Counted from the stretch's first letter, positions 13,068 through 28,400 are shown. The stretch is 64,000 bases of DNA from Tethya wilhelma (GCA_964030475.1 CAXIPT010000001.1:23998760-24062759); one strand, 5' to 3'. Numbers and translations are program-made. Notes: generated by a model from the letters alone, not told the origin.

Positions 13068-16000
13068 TTAGAAGCCACAATAGTGCAATTTTGTTTTCTT
13101 TCTTCCACCGTTCCTAAGTAACTTACTTGAATGCGATTTCCAGAGAAACAAAAAACATTTAGCCAGCTTTAACTGTAAACAATATATTCGTTTCTACTGA
13201 AGTACATTCTTTGATACTCGATTGCTGCCTAAAAACTAACAAACAAAATCTAGGGAGCTTTGAATACTCCTGTAAGAGTGCACCAGTGCTGTAAAAAGCA
13301 ATGAAAAAAAGGCAAAAATCGGAACTTCAGCACATAACTACTTCATTTTTTATGCCCAAGTTATTTAATTCACTAGACATTTTACCTGCACACCTACTGA
13401 TATTTCATCACAGTTAACCAAGTGATTGTATGCATGACTATATATATCTTGACTCAAATTCACGGCATGTCCAGCTAGGAGATGTCCAAGTCTTATGGTC
13501 TAACAAAGGTTTTTTCTCAATGCCTACTGATAATATTATTATTTCATCACATGCAATCAACCAAATGATTGCATGCATGACAATTGACTAAGAATTATGG
13601 CATGCCCAGCTTGGAGCCATTGCTTTTTTCAGCACTGCCCATTTCTATAATTATATACAAATTTTACTGCTCGTGTTAAATTAGTACCATGTACAAACTA
13701 CATTGCTTAGGAGTGACTGTTGGCATTGAGCTTCCCAACTACACTGTGAGGGAAGAAGACGGCCCTCTTGAAGTGTGTGCTGTCTTGGTTGATGGTACTC
13801 TGGAAAGAACTGTTACATTTAACCTCACCAACATAGATGACAGTGCTGTATCACCAAATGACTATGGTGCATTCAGAGTGGAACTAAGTTTCGATTCATC
13901 AAGTAGTCGAGCCTGTACAGATATTCCGATTGAAGATGACGATATTCTGGAAAATCCAGAAAATTTCACAGTTGTAGTAACCAGTGACGATCCTGATGTG
14001 TCGTTCATGCCTCCCACATCAGTGGTAACCATCATTGACAATGATGGAGTGACCATTGGATTTGAGATGGAGACCTATCCTGTCATGGAGAACCAAGGAA
14101 CTGTAGAAGTGTGTGCCAGACTACTAGAGGGAGAGTTGGAGAGAGACGTGATTGTCGAATTCAACACTGGAGACCTCTCTGCTATTGGTAAGTATATAAC
14201 TAAACTTAGTGTATGTGTATAATGTTACTGTAAACTATTCCAAAATTTTTCTACAGCTCCAGACGACTATACAAGCTCTAGTGAACTGTTGACGTTTGAC
14301 AGTGGAACAGACAGACAATGTGTTGAGATTCCACTTGTGGATGACGACTTGCTGGAGGGTCTAGAAGAGTTTGAAGCCACCATCAGTATTGAAGGAGAGC
14401 CAGCAGTAACACTAGACCCACCAAGAGCTGTCATTAGTGTCGCGGATGATGATGGTCAGTATATAGTTGTTTTTGAGTAGATTTTTATGACCCCATTTGT
14501 TTTTTTCCTTTCAGCTGTCACAATTGGATTCGAGGAGACAAGATATTCAGCCAGAGAAAGTGATGGAGTGATAGAAGTTGGAGTAGCTGTTTTGAACGGA
14601 GAGCTGTCTACAGCTGTGGAAGTTAGGATAGCAACAATGGATGGGACTGCTAGATGTAAGGATTGTGAATCCAAGTGATTTAGGGTGTTTATAATTATTT
14701 TTTCTATATTTCCCCAGCACCCGACGACTATCAACCTCTGAATCAGACCTTAGTCTTTGATGGCAGCAACACTCGTAGAGTGGTACAAGTTATCATAGTA
14801 AATGATGAGGTACTGGAAAATGATGAAGATTTCCTCTCCACTCTGTCACTGGAACCTGTTGATGGAGACCAACCAAATGTCCAAATCAGTCCTGACGAAG
14901 CTACATTAGTCATAGATGATGATGATGGTGAGTTGATTGTAAATAAGATGTTTTATATTGTATTTTCGCAAGTTTTTGCCAAGATGTTTTATTTGGCAAA
15001 ATATCTTAATTTTTCTAAATAGGCAAAATTAAATCCGCCAAAATTTATTCCCCAAAAATGAGTATTAAAATATGTGCTGGCACGATCCCATTTGAAAAGT
15101 TTAGAACAATGATTTCTCCATAGTCCTTTTTGAAACAAACTTGAAAACTTGCTAAGTAGGTACGCAGGGGTACTTAGCCTTTTAAGCAATAGCATTCTTT
15201 TTAATAGATTTGTTGCCTAGCTAGAAAAAAAATTTAGTTTCTCAGCACTATTGTAGTGCATTAGACTCTTACTAAGGTTTTTTTTACACTGGCAGAAGCT
15301 TCACTAAATACAAGAAGGATTTCAGCAGTTAGCTTGATTGTTGCTAGTCTCTATGACATGAAAAGCTTATAGTTAAATCCATTTTATAGTAAAAAACAAA
15401 AGACAACTTATACATGTAGCTACTATACTACTGTATAACGGGAGAGTTCTGCTGAGTTTAACTCTCTCAGATGTTTCTCATCAAATAATGCTTAAACTTT
15501 CGCAGATAAGCTGTACAGTTCCCATACATATAAAACGTTATGGAGAATTCCACGGATTAAAACTTTCGTTGATTGATCGTGATTGATGTAAAACCGTGAT
15601 AGTCTGCTGTATGGTAGTTTTGCTGTATAATCTAATGCGCTCTCTAAATTAAAGTTCACTAATATTTTTTAACGCTCATTTCACCCAATTTAATTCTTGT
15701 CAAAATGATCGGGCATACGTTATACATTATTAAAAACTGCACTGTATAGGAGTGACTGTTGGAATTGAGCTTCCCAACTACACTGTGAGGGAAGAAGATG
15801 GCCCTCTTGAAGTGTGTGCTGTCTTGGTTGAAGGTACTCTGGAAAGAACTGTTACATTTGAGCTGACCAACATAGATGACAGTGCTGTATCTCCAAATGA
15901 CTATGGTGCATTCAGAGTGGAACTAAGTTTTGATCCATCAAATAGCAGAGCCTGTATAGATATTCCAATTGAAGATGACGATATCCTGGAAAATCCAGAA

Positions 16001-19000
16001 AATTTCACAATTGTAATAACCAGTGATGATCCTGATGTGTCGTTCATGCCTCCCACATCAGTGGTAACCATCATTGACAATGATGGAGTGACCATTGGAT
16101 TTGAGATGGAGACCTATCCTGTCATGGAGAACCAAGGAACTGTAGAAGTGTGTGCTACACTATTTGACGGAGAGCTAGAAAGAGATGTGATTGTCGAATT
16201 TAACACTGGAGACCTCTCTGCTATTGGTAAGAGTGTACATAATTCTAGTGTATATTATGTATTAATCCAACTGTCTTTAATAGCTCCAGATGACTATACA
16301 AGTTTAAGTGAACTGTTGACCTTCAATGGTGGAACAGACAGACAGTGTGTGGACATCCCACTTGAGGATGATGAATTACTTGAAGGCCTAGAAGAGTTTG
16401 AAGCCACCATCAGTGTTGAAGGAGAGCCAGCAGTAACACTAGACCCACCAAGAGCTGTTATTAGTATTGCAGATGACGATGGTGAGTAAAAAGCTGCTTT
16501 AGAAAAGATTTAGGGTACAATTCTTTTGATTTAGCTGTCACAATTGGATTTGAGGAGACAAGCTATTCAGCCAGAGAAAGTGATGGAGTGATAGAAGTTG
16601 GAGTAGCTGTTTTGAATGGAGATCTATCAACAGCTGTAGAAGTTAGGATAACAACAATGGATGGGACTGCTAGATGTAAGGATCATGAAAGCTTAGATGA
16701 TTTTTCTTTTTTGGGGGATTTATACATTTTTCTAAATTTCTTTAGCACCTGATGACTATCAACCTCTGAATCAGACCTTAATCTTTGATGCTAGCAGTAC
16801 TCGTAGAGTGATACAAGTTATCATAGTAAATGACGAGGTACTGGAGAATGATGAAGATTTCCTCTCCACTCTGTCACTGGAACCTGTTGATGGAGACCAA
16901 CCAAATGTCCAAATCAGTCCTGACCAAGCTACATTACTCATAGACGATGATGATGGTGAGTTGATGGTAGACAAGTAAATTAGCAGTATTGGAATGGGCG
17001 CCTCAGTTCTGTAAAAGTTAGGAAACAAGGCATATCACAATTTCGGCACATGACTACTTCATTTTCATTTCATTTTCATTCAGTAGTGCATTCTGTCATG
17101 TAATTGAATGATAATAATTATGGTTCAAACAATGATTTGTACATGGCTTGATACAATAATGCTGGTTAGTCTGTAAAGAAAGCTTGAGTAGTAGTTAAAG
17201 CTTGAGTTAGAGTAGGCTAATGTGCATGCACATTAAATGCCATGTGGATAGATAATGACCTTTGAACCATACTCATAAAAAATGACTACATTGGAATATA
17301 CAAGTTTATATACCGTTAGTTTCAAAGCCTTTTGTTTATAGCTTTTGTTTAAATGCAATTAGGCTGTAAATGAATCTAAAAGGCACTAGATCAGATGGAA
17401 AGAAGTTACATTGTTGTTAAAACTAGTTCAATGCTCTTTGCTTCTCTGGAAATTGTGCTTAAATACGTATAAAGTCAGTATAAGCAAGGAGTTAAGAACA
17501 ACAATACGTGGGTATAGCTTCTTATCTAGCACTTCAATTTTGAAGGCTTAACTTTGTTTCTAGATTTTTTTGCGGCCCATTCCTATATTATACGTATTAC
17601 TATACATATGATAGAGATGTCTTAGATTTATTGTCACAAACTGCACAATTTAGGAGTGACTGTTGGAATTGAGCTTCCCAACTACACTGTGAGGGAAGAA
17701 GATGGCCCTCTTGAAGTTTGTGCTGTCTTGGTTGAAGGTACTCTGGAAAGAACTGTTACATTTGAGCTGACCAACATAGATGACAGTGCTGTATCTCCAA
17801 ATGACTATGGTGCATTCAGAGTGGAACAAACTTTCGATTCATCAAGTAGTAGAGCCTGTACAGATATTCCAATTGAAGATGACAATATCTTAGAAAATCC
17901 AGAAAATTTCACAGTTGTAGTAACCAGTGATGATCCTGATGTGTCGTTCATGCCTCCCACATCAGTGGTAACCATCATTGACAATGATGGAGTGACCATT
18001 GGATTTGAGATGGAGACCTATCCTGTCATGGAGAACCAAGGAACTGTAGAAGTGTGTGCTACACTACTAGAGGGAGAGTTGGAGAGAGACGTGATTGTCG
18101 AATTCAACACTGGAGACCTCTCTGCTATTGGTAAGTATACACCCAAACCTAGAGTATGTGTATTGTTACTGTAAGCTGTTATTAAAATTTTTCTCAGCTC
18201 CAGACGATTATACAAGTTCTAGTGAACTGTTGACCTTCAACAGCAGAACAGACAGACAGTGTGTTGAAATCACACTTGAGGATGATGAATTGCTTGAAGG
18301 CCTAGAAGAGTTTGAAGCCACCATCAGTGTTGAAGGAGAGCCAGCAGTAACACTAGACCCACCAAGAGCTGTTATTAGTATCGCAGATGACGATGGTAAG
18401 TAAATTGTATGTTTTTGAGTGGATTTTTATGCCCCCATCCTTTTGTCGTAGCTGTCACAATCGGATTTGAGGAGATAAGATATTCAGCCAGAGAAAGTGA
18501 TGGAGTGATAGAAGTTGGAGTAGCTGTTTTGAATGGAGATCTGTCTACAGCTGTGGAAGTTAGGATAGCAACAATGGATGGGACTGCTAGATGTAAGGAT
18601 CTTGAAACCAAGTGTTTTAGGGTGTTGATAATTATTTAATTTTTTTTGTAAATTTCTTCAGCTCCTGAAGACTATGAACCTCTGAATCAGACCTTAGTCT
18701 TTGATGGCAGTAACACTCGTAGAGTGATACAAGTTGTCATAGTGAATGATGAAGTACTGGAGAATGATGAAGATTTCCTCTCCACTCTGTCACTGGAACC
18801 TGTTGATGGAGACCAACCAAATGTCCAAATCAGTCCTGACGAAGCTACATTAGTCATAGATGATGACGATGGTGTGTTGATTGTAAACAGAGATATTTTA
18901 TAGTGTAATTTGGCAAGTTTTTACCAAGATGTTTTATTTGGCAAAATAGCTTAATTTTTCTAAATAGCCGAAATTAAATCTGCCAAAATTTATTCCCCAA

Positions 19001-22000
19001 ATATGAGTATTAAAATATGTGCTGGCACGATCCCAATTGAAAAGTTTAGAACAATGATTTCTCCACAGTCCTTTATGAAACAAGGTTAATACTTGCAATG
19101 TAGGTACATGCAGGGGTACTTAGCCTTTTAAGCAATAGCATTCTTTTTAATAGATTTGTTGCCTAGCTAGAAAAAAGCTTTAGTTTCTCAGCACTATTGT
19201 AGTGCATTAGACTCTTCCTAAGTTTTTTTTTTACACTGGCAGAAGCTTCACTAAATGCAAGAAGGATTTTAGCAGTTAGCTTGATTGTTGCTTGGCTCTA
19301 TGACATGAAAAGCTTAGTCAAATCCATTTTATAGTAAAAAATAAAGACAACTTATACATGTAGCTACTATACTACTGTATAATGGAAAGGTTAGAACTGC
19401 TTAGTTTAACTGTCTCAGATGTCTCTCATCAAATAATGTTTAAACTTTCGCAGATAAGCCGTATAATTCCCCTACTTATATCCCAAACTACACTTTTTAG
19501 GAGTGACTGTTGGCATTGAGCTTCCCAACTACACTGTGAGGGAAGAAGATGGCCCTCTTGAAGTGTGTGCTGTCTTGGTTGAGGGTACTCTGGAAAGAAC
19601 TGTTACATTTAACCTCACTAACATAGACGACAGTGCTGTATCTCCAAATGACTATGGTGCATTCAGAGTGGAACTAAGTTTTGATCCATCAAGTAGTCGA
19701 GCCTGTACAGATATTCCAATTGAAGATGACAATATCCTAGAAAATCCAGAAAATTTCACAGTTGTTGTAACCAGTGATGATCCTGATGTGTCGTTCATGC
19801 CTCCCACATCAGTGGTAACCATCATTGACAATGATGGAGTGACCATTGGATTTGAAATGGAGACCTATCCTGTCATGGAGAACCAAGGAACTGTAGAAGT
19901 GTGTGCTACACTACTAGATGGAGAGTTGGAGAGAGACGTGATTGTCGAATTCAACACTGGAGACCTCTCTGCTATTGGTAAGTATACACCCAAACGTAGA
20001 GTAGTTGTAGTGTTACTGTAAGCTGTTATTATNTTTTGTTTCTACAGCTCCTGATGACTATACAAGCTCTAGTGAACTGTTGACCTTTGATAGTGAAACA
20101 AGCAGACAGTGTGTGGAAATCCCACTTGAGAACGATGACTTGCTAGAGGGTCTAGAAGAGTTTGAAGCCACCATCAGTGTTGAAGGAGAGCCAGCAGTAA
20201 CACTGGACCCACCAAGAGCTGTTATTAGTATCACAGATGATGATGGTCAGTAAAAAAAATTATGTTTTTAAGTGGTTTTTATGCCCCTATTCTTTTCTGT
20301 TAGCTGTCACAATTGGATTTGAGGAGACAAGATATTCAGCCAGAGAAAGTGATGGAGTGATAGAAGTTGGAGTAGCTGTTTTGAATGGAAATTTGTCTAC
20401 AGCTGTTGAAGTTAGGATAGCAACAATGGATGGGACTGCTAGATGTAAGGATCGTAAAACTAAATTTGTTGGGGTGTTTATAATTGAAATTATATTTTCT
20501 AAATTTCTTTAGCACCTGACGACTATCAACCTTTGAATCAGACCTTACTTTTTGATGCCAGTAACACTCGTAGAGTGGTACAAGTTACCATAGTAAATGA
20601 TGAGGTACTGGAGAATGATGAAGATTTCCTCTCCACTCTGTCACTGGAACCTGTTGATGGAGACCAACCAAATGTCCAGATCAGTCCTGACCAAGCTACA
20701 TTAGTCATAGATGATGACGATGGTGAGTTAATATTTAGACATAGCAGCTGGGCTTTTTCCATAATATTGTAATTTTTATATTGGTTAGATCTTTAATAGG
20801 GGCAATGCAAGACAGCTAGATCTGATCTATGATATTGTTGGTCCTGTGCAAACTTTTTTTTTTATTTTTATAATGTTACTTTTCCATATACAAGGATATA
20901 TAAAAAAGTATTGCACTAAATTTATAGATTTGAATGTACACCTCCCAACCTTGAGTTACAAGATAATTTACTGGTTACATAGAAAAGAATGGATATATAC
21001 TTTTTGGGGCGAGCCTGAGCGAGCCCCATTGGAACGGTGAAACATTGAGGCAACTGTAACGGCGTTGACCAAACCGGAATAGCTATGCTCAAATTACGCG
21101 AAAAGTTTAAAAAATTAAACATCCTGGCCTCAGATTTATTTACGGTATTTCTATTTACATGTGCGCACGCAAAATCGAAGAACATTATCTATGGCTAAAG
21201 CTGGACGTGCACAGATCAACTCTGAAAAAGACCTTCAAGTTAGTTTTTCTCTGACAGTAATGGCAGTCTGTCACTCACAGTCAGCTCAGCCCAGTACTGC
21301 CACTCACAGTCAGCTAAGCCTGACAGTACTGCCACTCACATTCAGCTAAGCCTAGCTTGTTTCTTCACTGACACAGCCTCCTTCCCAAGTGAATGGGCAG
21401 CTAGCCCGCTTGTCCATGGCCTCGAGTTACTCATATAGGCTAGAATCATGCTCTTGTTTACTTTGTGATAGCATGGTCCTGTGAATTAAGATCCTTCGCT
21501 CAGGCTCGCCCAACGATGTTTCCATCTAACTAGTAATTTAAATCATCTAGCCTGGTAGACTTAGCAAGACGATAATGCAGTACCCCTACTCTTATTGCTA
21601 TTGAATCTATTAATCTTAGCAAAAAAATCATAGTTAGTTTTATTTTGGCAATGAATTTTCAATACAATTTTGTGCATGAGAAATAATCCTGTTAAACTTT
21701 TGATGGTATATATTCCTTAATAAACTTTTAACTTTAGGGGTGACTGTTGGAATTGAATTTCCCAACTACACTGTGAGGGAAGAGGATGGCCCTCTTGAAG
21801 TGTGTGCTGTCTTGGTTGAAGGTACTCTGGAAAGGCTTGTTATATTTAACCTCACCAACATAGACGACAGTGCTGTATCACCAAATGACTATGGTGCATT
21901 CAGAGTGGAACTAAGTTTCGATCCATCAAGTAGTCGAGCCTGTACAGATATTCCAATTGAAGTCTCTCTTTCTCTCTCTCCACCATAGAGCTGACTGTTG

Positions 22001-22356
22001 GTTTTGAAAGACAGCAATATCAATTCAGTGAGCCTCCAATTGGCACAAGTGAAAGAATAGAGCAAGTGTGTGTCATTGTCACCCAGGGTTCTGTGGGTAC
22101 ACCTATCTCAGTCACACCAGAATGGAGAGATGGAACTGCTACAAGTGAGCGAGACATAGTTGTAGAGCTATGTATAAAGTAAAAAGTTAATATCATTAGA
22201 AGTTCTAATAGACATTTACTGATGATTTTGTTATGCTGCAAATTCGAAGTTCCATAGTCTTTCTGTTTATCTATAATAGAAACCATAAGTTGGTAAAACT
22301 TTCATATTCAATATATGCATACTCAAGTTATTATCATGCTATGCACGCACACACAT

Positions 22357-22401
<45 letters not shown>

Positions 22402-25400
22402 AGATGGTGAGGACTACGAAGCTCCCATTGGAGAGTTCATCTTCAACCCCGGGGACTCCAGAACCTGTCTCGGACTCCTCATACTCAACGACATTCGGTT
22501 TGAGTTCTCAGAGGACCTCATGGGAGTGCTCACGCTGGTGTCTGATATCAATCGTAACTCGTTGAACACGAGAGTCAACATCTCACCTCAGCAGACACAG
22601 ATCACAATCAGCGACAACGACCGTAAGAGACCATTGCATGTGCTAGCCCCGTTCCCTAGTTCTTAATTCCCTCATAAAAATATTCAAAATATTTCATAAT
22701 GAGAAGCTTGGGATGAGACTACGATATTGTACCACGTATAGTGCATTTTGAGGAGAAGCAAATTTTGCATAATAATTATTGCTAAAAATCCATTTTTGCA
22801 GAATGATCATAATTATAATTAATTTTGTTTTTATTTTTCTTTTCATGAATTAGTCCTAAAATCTGCAAAACTCATCCTTCAATAACAAACAAAATATACA
22901 AACCTTATATACATAACTGTGTGGTCAGTTTACTCCTAAATAGTGTGTTGAATTCCCCATACACTCTACTTTTTCTTACTCAGCTATTACCATTGGCTTT
23001 GAGAGACCTGAATACACGGCCAGTGAACCTGTGACCGCACCAACCTTCTCTCAGGAGGTATGTCTGGTTGTGAGTCAAGGTTCTCTCGGAAGACAACTTG
23101 CTGTTCTTGTTGACTGGACGGAGGGAACTGCTCGAGGTTTGTGTACTCCTTTAAACACATAGCAGTAATAAGAGTACTGCATAATGATCGATTATTAGAG
23201 GAAATTTATGTTGGTCCAATATTAAATTGATAATTTTCATAAAAGGTTAAGCTTGTTACAAAACCTCTACGTTTGATAATATTTTTAAGCTATAATTTTC
23301 TTTACACAATCTCATACACTCTACACTTACAGTGAAAATTACATTGTGAAAATGGAGCTAGCTGTAGTATTGCAATTATTGTTTACTGTGCTTACTGCAT
23401 ATCGTCTCTCTCTGTGTCTCCTCCATGCAGAGGGGGTTCCCAGTCAGGGAGGAGACTTTGTTCCCCCGGCCAGTGATGTGTTTGTCTTCAATTCTGGTGA
23501 TACCCGGTCATGCCTTGAGGCATTTGTATTCAATGACGTGGTGTATGAAGTTACGGAAGATTTCTCAGCGTCTTTCAGAGCATTTAGACTGGATGACTTG
23601 TCAGAAGTACCAAGCATAACTGGAGTCTCAGTTCAACCCACTTCAACACGAGTGCTTATCATTGATACTGATTGTGAGTCATAGTAATTACATAATGAAT
23701 AATGATGTCATTATTACATAATGCAATATGTGTTAGCTAATCAATACATGCAATATTCCTTAAAGTGTGATGCCATCATTACATAATACAATATATGTAC
23801 TAGCATTGACATCATCGATACAAGTTGTATTATGTAATACTCCATAATTAAGTGTGATGTCATCATTACACAATTACACTGTGTGATAGCATTGGTTATT
23901 GGATTTGAACAAGAGACGTACACGTTCTCCGAGCCACTTGGTGGTCTCTCTAGGATCACGGAGCCTGTGTGCATAGAAGTAGTCTCTGGATCGATCGGTA
24001 CTCCCTTTTCTGTTGTCCCATCCTGGTCTCCTGGCACTGCTACAGGTAGAGGGAATCCCCATTACATAAATAAGTGTGCCCCTGTATATAATAATTAATT
24101 AATTTGTCTCGATCCCAGCTGGACCTGGTCAGGATTACATAGATCCAGTAGGAGAGTACGACCTTGATGTTCTACAGTCTAGAGCCTGTCTCGATCTGAC
24201 CATTCTCAACGACAACGAATTTGAGTCCACTGAAGATCTTTCTGGTTTTCTTCAGAGCTTCATAGTAGATAACGTCCCCGTTAGTAGCCTACCGAGGGTG
24301 ACCTTTGAACCACAGAGGACAGAGATATTCATCGCAGACGGCAATGATGGTAATATTATTGTATGATTTGTAATCTAGAGACTTAATTTTGTAAATGTTC
24401 ATGTTGTTGTTCCTTTCCCCCACCCCTCCCTTTTGCTTCTCTATTGGAGTATATAATCGAGTTAATGAATGCATGAATGAATTGGATGGCCTTAGCTTAT
24501 ACTAATGCAATACACGTATCACCATGGTAACAGGTATCACGGTTGGCTTTGAGCAGACTCTGTACAATGTTAGAGAGCCCACATCTGGAACTATTGATGT
24601 TGAGGTCTGTCTTGTGCTCTCTGGATCCAGTCTAGGAAGGGAACTTGAAGTTGTTCCACAGTGGACACCAGGCTCAGCTACAGGTCTGTGTAAACCAGAG
24701 ATAAATATATGCGCATAAAAATTCAAAGAGTCTTATATATGTGTTTGAATATGTTGTACTGTGTGCTCAGTCATATTTCTAGTAAGACCAAGCCACTTAT
24801 AAGAGGTGTATGTAGCCTTGAGAACTAGAATTGTGGGCTACTTGTAAAATACTTTTTTGTTTTATTTTTGTTTTTCAGTTGGTGATGACTACACGCCAGA
24901 GAGTGGCAACTACATCTTTCAACCAGGCATGACTAGATCGTGTCTCGACATCACTGTCCCAGCAGACAACCTTTACGAACTTACGGAGAACCTGTTTGGA
25001 GAAATTACTGGATTTTTAAACCCTGAAGGAGTGACTGTTGACAGCATACCAGGAGTCACAGTAAACCCTGACCAAACTGAAATACAGATAGCAGATGTAG
25101 ATGGTAAGAAATATTATAGGTCAAGAATTGTACTTACTGAATTTCACTGTTGTTTTTTTAACTTGGGCAGAAATACAAGTTGGGTTCGAGTTTGAGTCTT
25201 ATTCATTCAGTGAACCAGAGGGCACACCAACTTCAACAGAAATGGTGTGTGTGATTGTCACTGGTAGTGATTTGGGCACAACTCTCACTCTACAACCAGA
25301 ATGGACACCTGGAACAGCAACTGGTAAGTCCAGCAATCCGATGAAATCACTCAATGCCCTGACCCTGCACCACAACATTACATCATTACATAATCATTAC

Positions 25401-28400
25401 ATCATTAGCTGAAGAAGACTACTCTCCACCCGTTCAACGCTATGTGCTGCAACCAGGAGAGATGAGATCTTGTCTGGAGTTCTTTGTGCTCAACGATAAT
25501 GCGCTGGAGGACACGGAGGACCTGACAGGTCGACTGCAAGGAGTTGTGAATGAGGAAGACATGATCGATGCTAATCCGGACAGAGTACTGCTCGAGCCCA
25601 GACTAACAACGATACAGATCACTGACAATGATGGTATGAACACTCAGAATAGTTATGAGCTGAGCTAGGTTGATTTGTTTTACTGTTAAATTTTTAGGAG
25701 TGACCATTGGATTTGAGATGGAGACCTATCCTGTCATGGAGAACCAAGGAACTGTAGAAGTGTGTGCTAGACTACTAGAGGGAGAGTTGGAGAGAGATGT
25801 GATTGTCGAATTCAACACTGGAGACCTCTCTGCTATTGGTAAGAGTACTTTAATTTACCATTTACCAATAAAGATTGTTCGAGGGGTAAATTTTTCGTGG
25901 TCTTTGAAAATTTCACATATTCATGGAAAATTTTGTGGTCATCTACAGCTTGTAAAGATTAACAATACCCCAGCCAAAAAAATATATAACACTATAGTAG
26001 TGTATGTAGAAATGTTACTAAACATTCTTTTTTTTTACAGCTCCAGATGATTATACAAGTTTAAGTGAACTGTTGACCTTTAACACTGGAATAGACAGAC
26101 AGTGTGTGGACATCCCACTTGTGGATGATGATTTGCTTGAAGGTCTAGAAGAGTTTGAAGCCACCATCAGTGTTGAAGGAGAGCCAGCAGTAACACTAGA
26201 CCCACCAAGAGCTGTTATTCTAGTCACAGATGATGATGGTGGGTGACAGGTTGTATTAATGGATATTTTTTAATTGCATTTCTTTTCTTTTTAGCTGTGA
26301 CAATTGGGTTTGAAGAGACTACATATTCTGTTGATGAAAGTGATGGAGTGATAGAAGTTGGAGTGGCTGTTTTGAATGGAGAGCTGTCAACACCTGTGGA
26401 AGTTAGGATAGCAACAATGGATGGGACTGCTAGATGTAAGGATTGTGAAACCGTGTCTCAGGTTGTTAATATGTTTTTTCTGAATTTCTTCAGCTCCTGA
26501 TGACTATCAGCCTCTGAATCAGACCTTAATCTTTGATGCTAGTAATACTCGTAGAGTGATACAAGTTACCATAGTAAATGATGAGGTACTGGAGAATGAT
26601 GAAGATTTCCTCTCCACTCTGTCACTGGAACTTGTTGATGGAGACCAACCAAATGTCCAGATCAGTCCTGACGAAGCTACATTGGTAATAGGTGATGATG
26701 ATGGTGAGTTGATGAAGTCTGAGATTTATATAAATATAAATAACTGAATAGCTGGTACTGTGTCACTACATAAGCGCTCTTTTGTAACTATATATAATAT
26801 GCCTATTAATGACATTCTGTTGATTGTTATATTTCTAGCGCGATCTGGGTACCACGTTCCTGATACTAGCTCGTGCACGTACGTGTATTAAGATTGAATT
26901 AAGGTTATACCATTGATGGTATAAAGTAGTGCTTGAGCTCTAGGTCTAAGCACTTTTGGTGAACTCCCGTTACACACACACATAAACACGGACACAACTT
27001 TACTTACAATTATATATCCTTACTAACATGCTAATGCATCTACATTCAAACATATATTCTTGCAATAATTATCACAGCTTTAACTTGGCTGCTATTATAT
27101 AATTTTGCCAAAAAAAAACCCTCAATCATGCGGTCACAAATTTCGGAATGGTAATACATTTTGCTAAAAAAAATGTTTTACCTTTATTTTTAGGAGTGAC
27201 TGTTGGAATTGAGCTTCCCAGCTACACTGTGAGGGAAGAAGATGGCCCTCTTGAAGTGTGTGCTGTCTTGGTTGAAGGTACTCTGGAAAGAACTGTTACA
27301 TTTGAGCTGACCAACATAGATGACAGTGCTGTATCTCCAAATGACTATGGTGCATTCAGAGTGGAACTAACTTTCGATCCATCAAATAGTAGAGCCTGTA
27401 TAGATATTCCAATTGAAGATGACAACATCCTTGAAAATCCAGAAAATTTCACAGTTGTAGTAACCAGTGATGATCCTGATGTGTCATTCATGCCTCCCAC
27501 ATCAGTGGTAACCATCATTGACAATGATGGAGTGACCATTGGATTTGAGATGGAGACCTATCCTGTCATGGAGAACCAAGGATCTGTAGAAGTGTGTGCT
27601 ACACTACTAGAGGGAGAGTTGGAGAGAGAAGTGATTGTTGAATTCAACACTGGAGACCTCTCAGCTATTGGTAAGTGTACTAGCAAATGCCCATGACATT
27701 ATGGGGTGAGTGTGAGCGGGTGTTTGTTCATGTGTTTTCCATATTATAAGTATGTACGTATTGTGTTTGTATCAGTTGAGGTACAAATGTGATGCATAAG
27801 ATGTCATTTATTTTATCTGTTATAATTATATCGTAGTTGTATGCATTGTGAGTTTGGGGGAATTTTCAGGTCGATCATTTGCTACTGATTGTGTGACAGT
27901 TGACGATGAGATGGTATTTTGTCTAGGCTTAGTTCACTTCAAACCAAAGGACAAATTTATTGTCTATAATATTGTTAGTGGTAGTACATTGGTGTAATGT
28001 GTGCCAGTTCAAATGCTGCTGTAAGTCTACATACTGTGTAGCTACAAGGTGATTTGTGCTACAGTGACCGATCTCGCTGTTCTTCCTCTTTGTCTGTTTT
28101 TTTCCATTTTGCTGTCGAGCATTTCTTTCTTGTCTGATTTGCCTCTTTTATGCTACCTGCTGCTAGTCAAAAATGTATTGCTTACTGCGCTGTGGTGTTT
28201 CTGCTTTATCTTTGTCTTTCTAATCTTTTTTGCCTAGATCTCTTATAGTCTCTCCATTTCAGCTAAACAAAGCTACGTGCTAAAGCTAGCTCCAACTACA
28301 ACTATGTCACGTCATATATTTGCACAAAAGTGCTACAGACATAACACAGACAGAAGTGTATATACTCAAATGCCATTTTACATATACATATGTGGGGCTC

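Noticed and set aside
22355..22565. Open frames with poly Thr-His from the CA tract
   Set aside because: Microsatellite translation; the real exon begins at 22404 in a defined phase.
28049..28237. Hydrophobic 62-residue frame in the module 11 intron
   Set aside because: Leu/Phe-rich because of T-rich intron sequence; no splice sites or homologue recognised.
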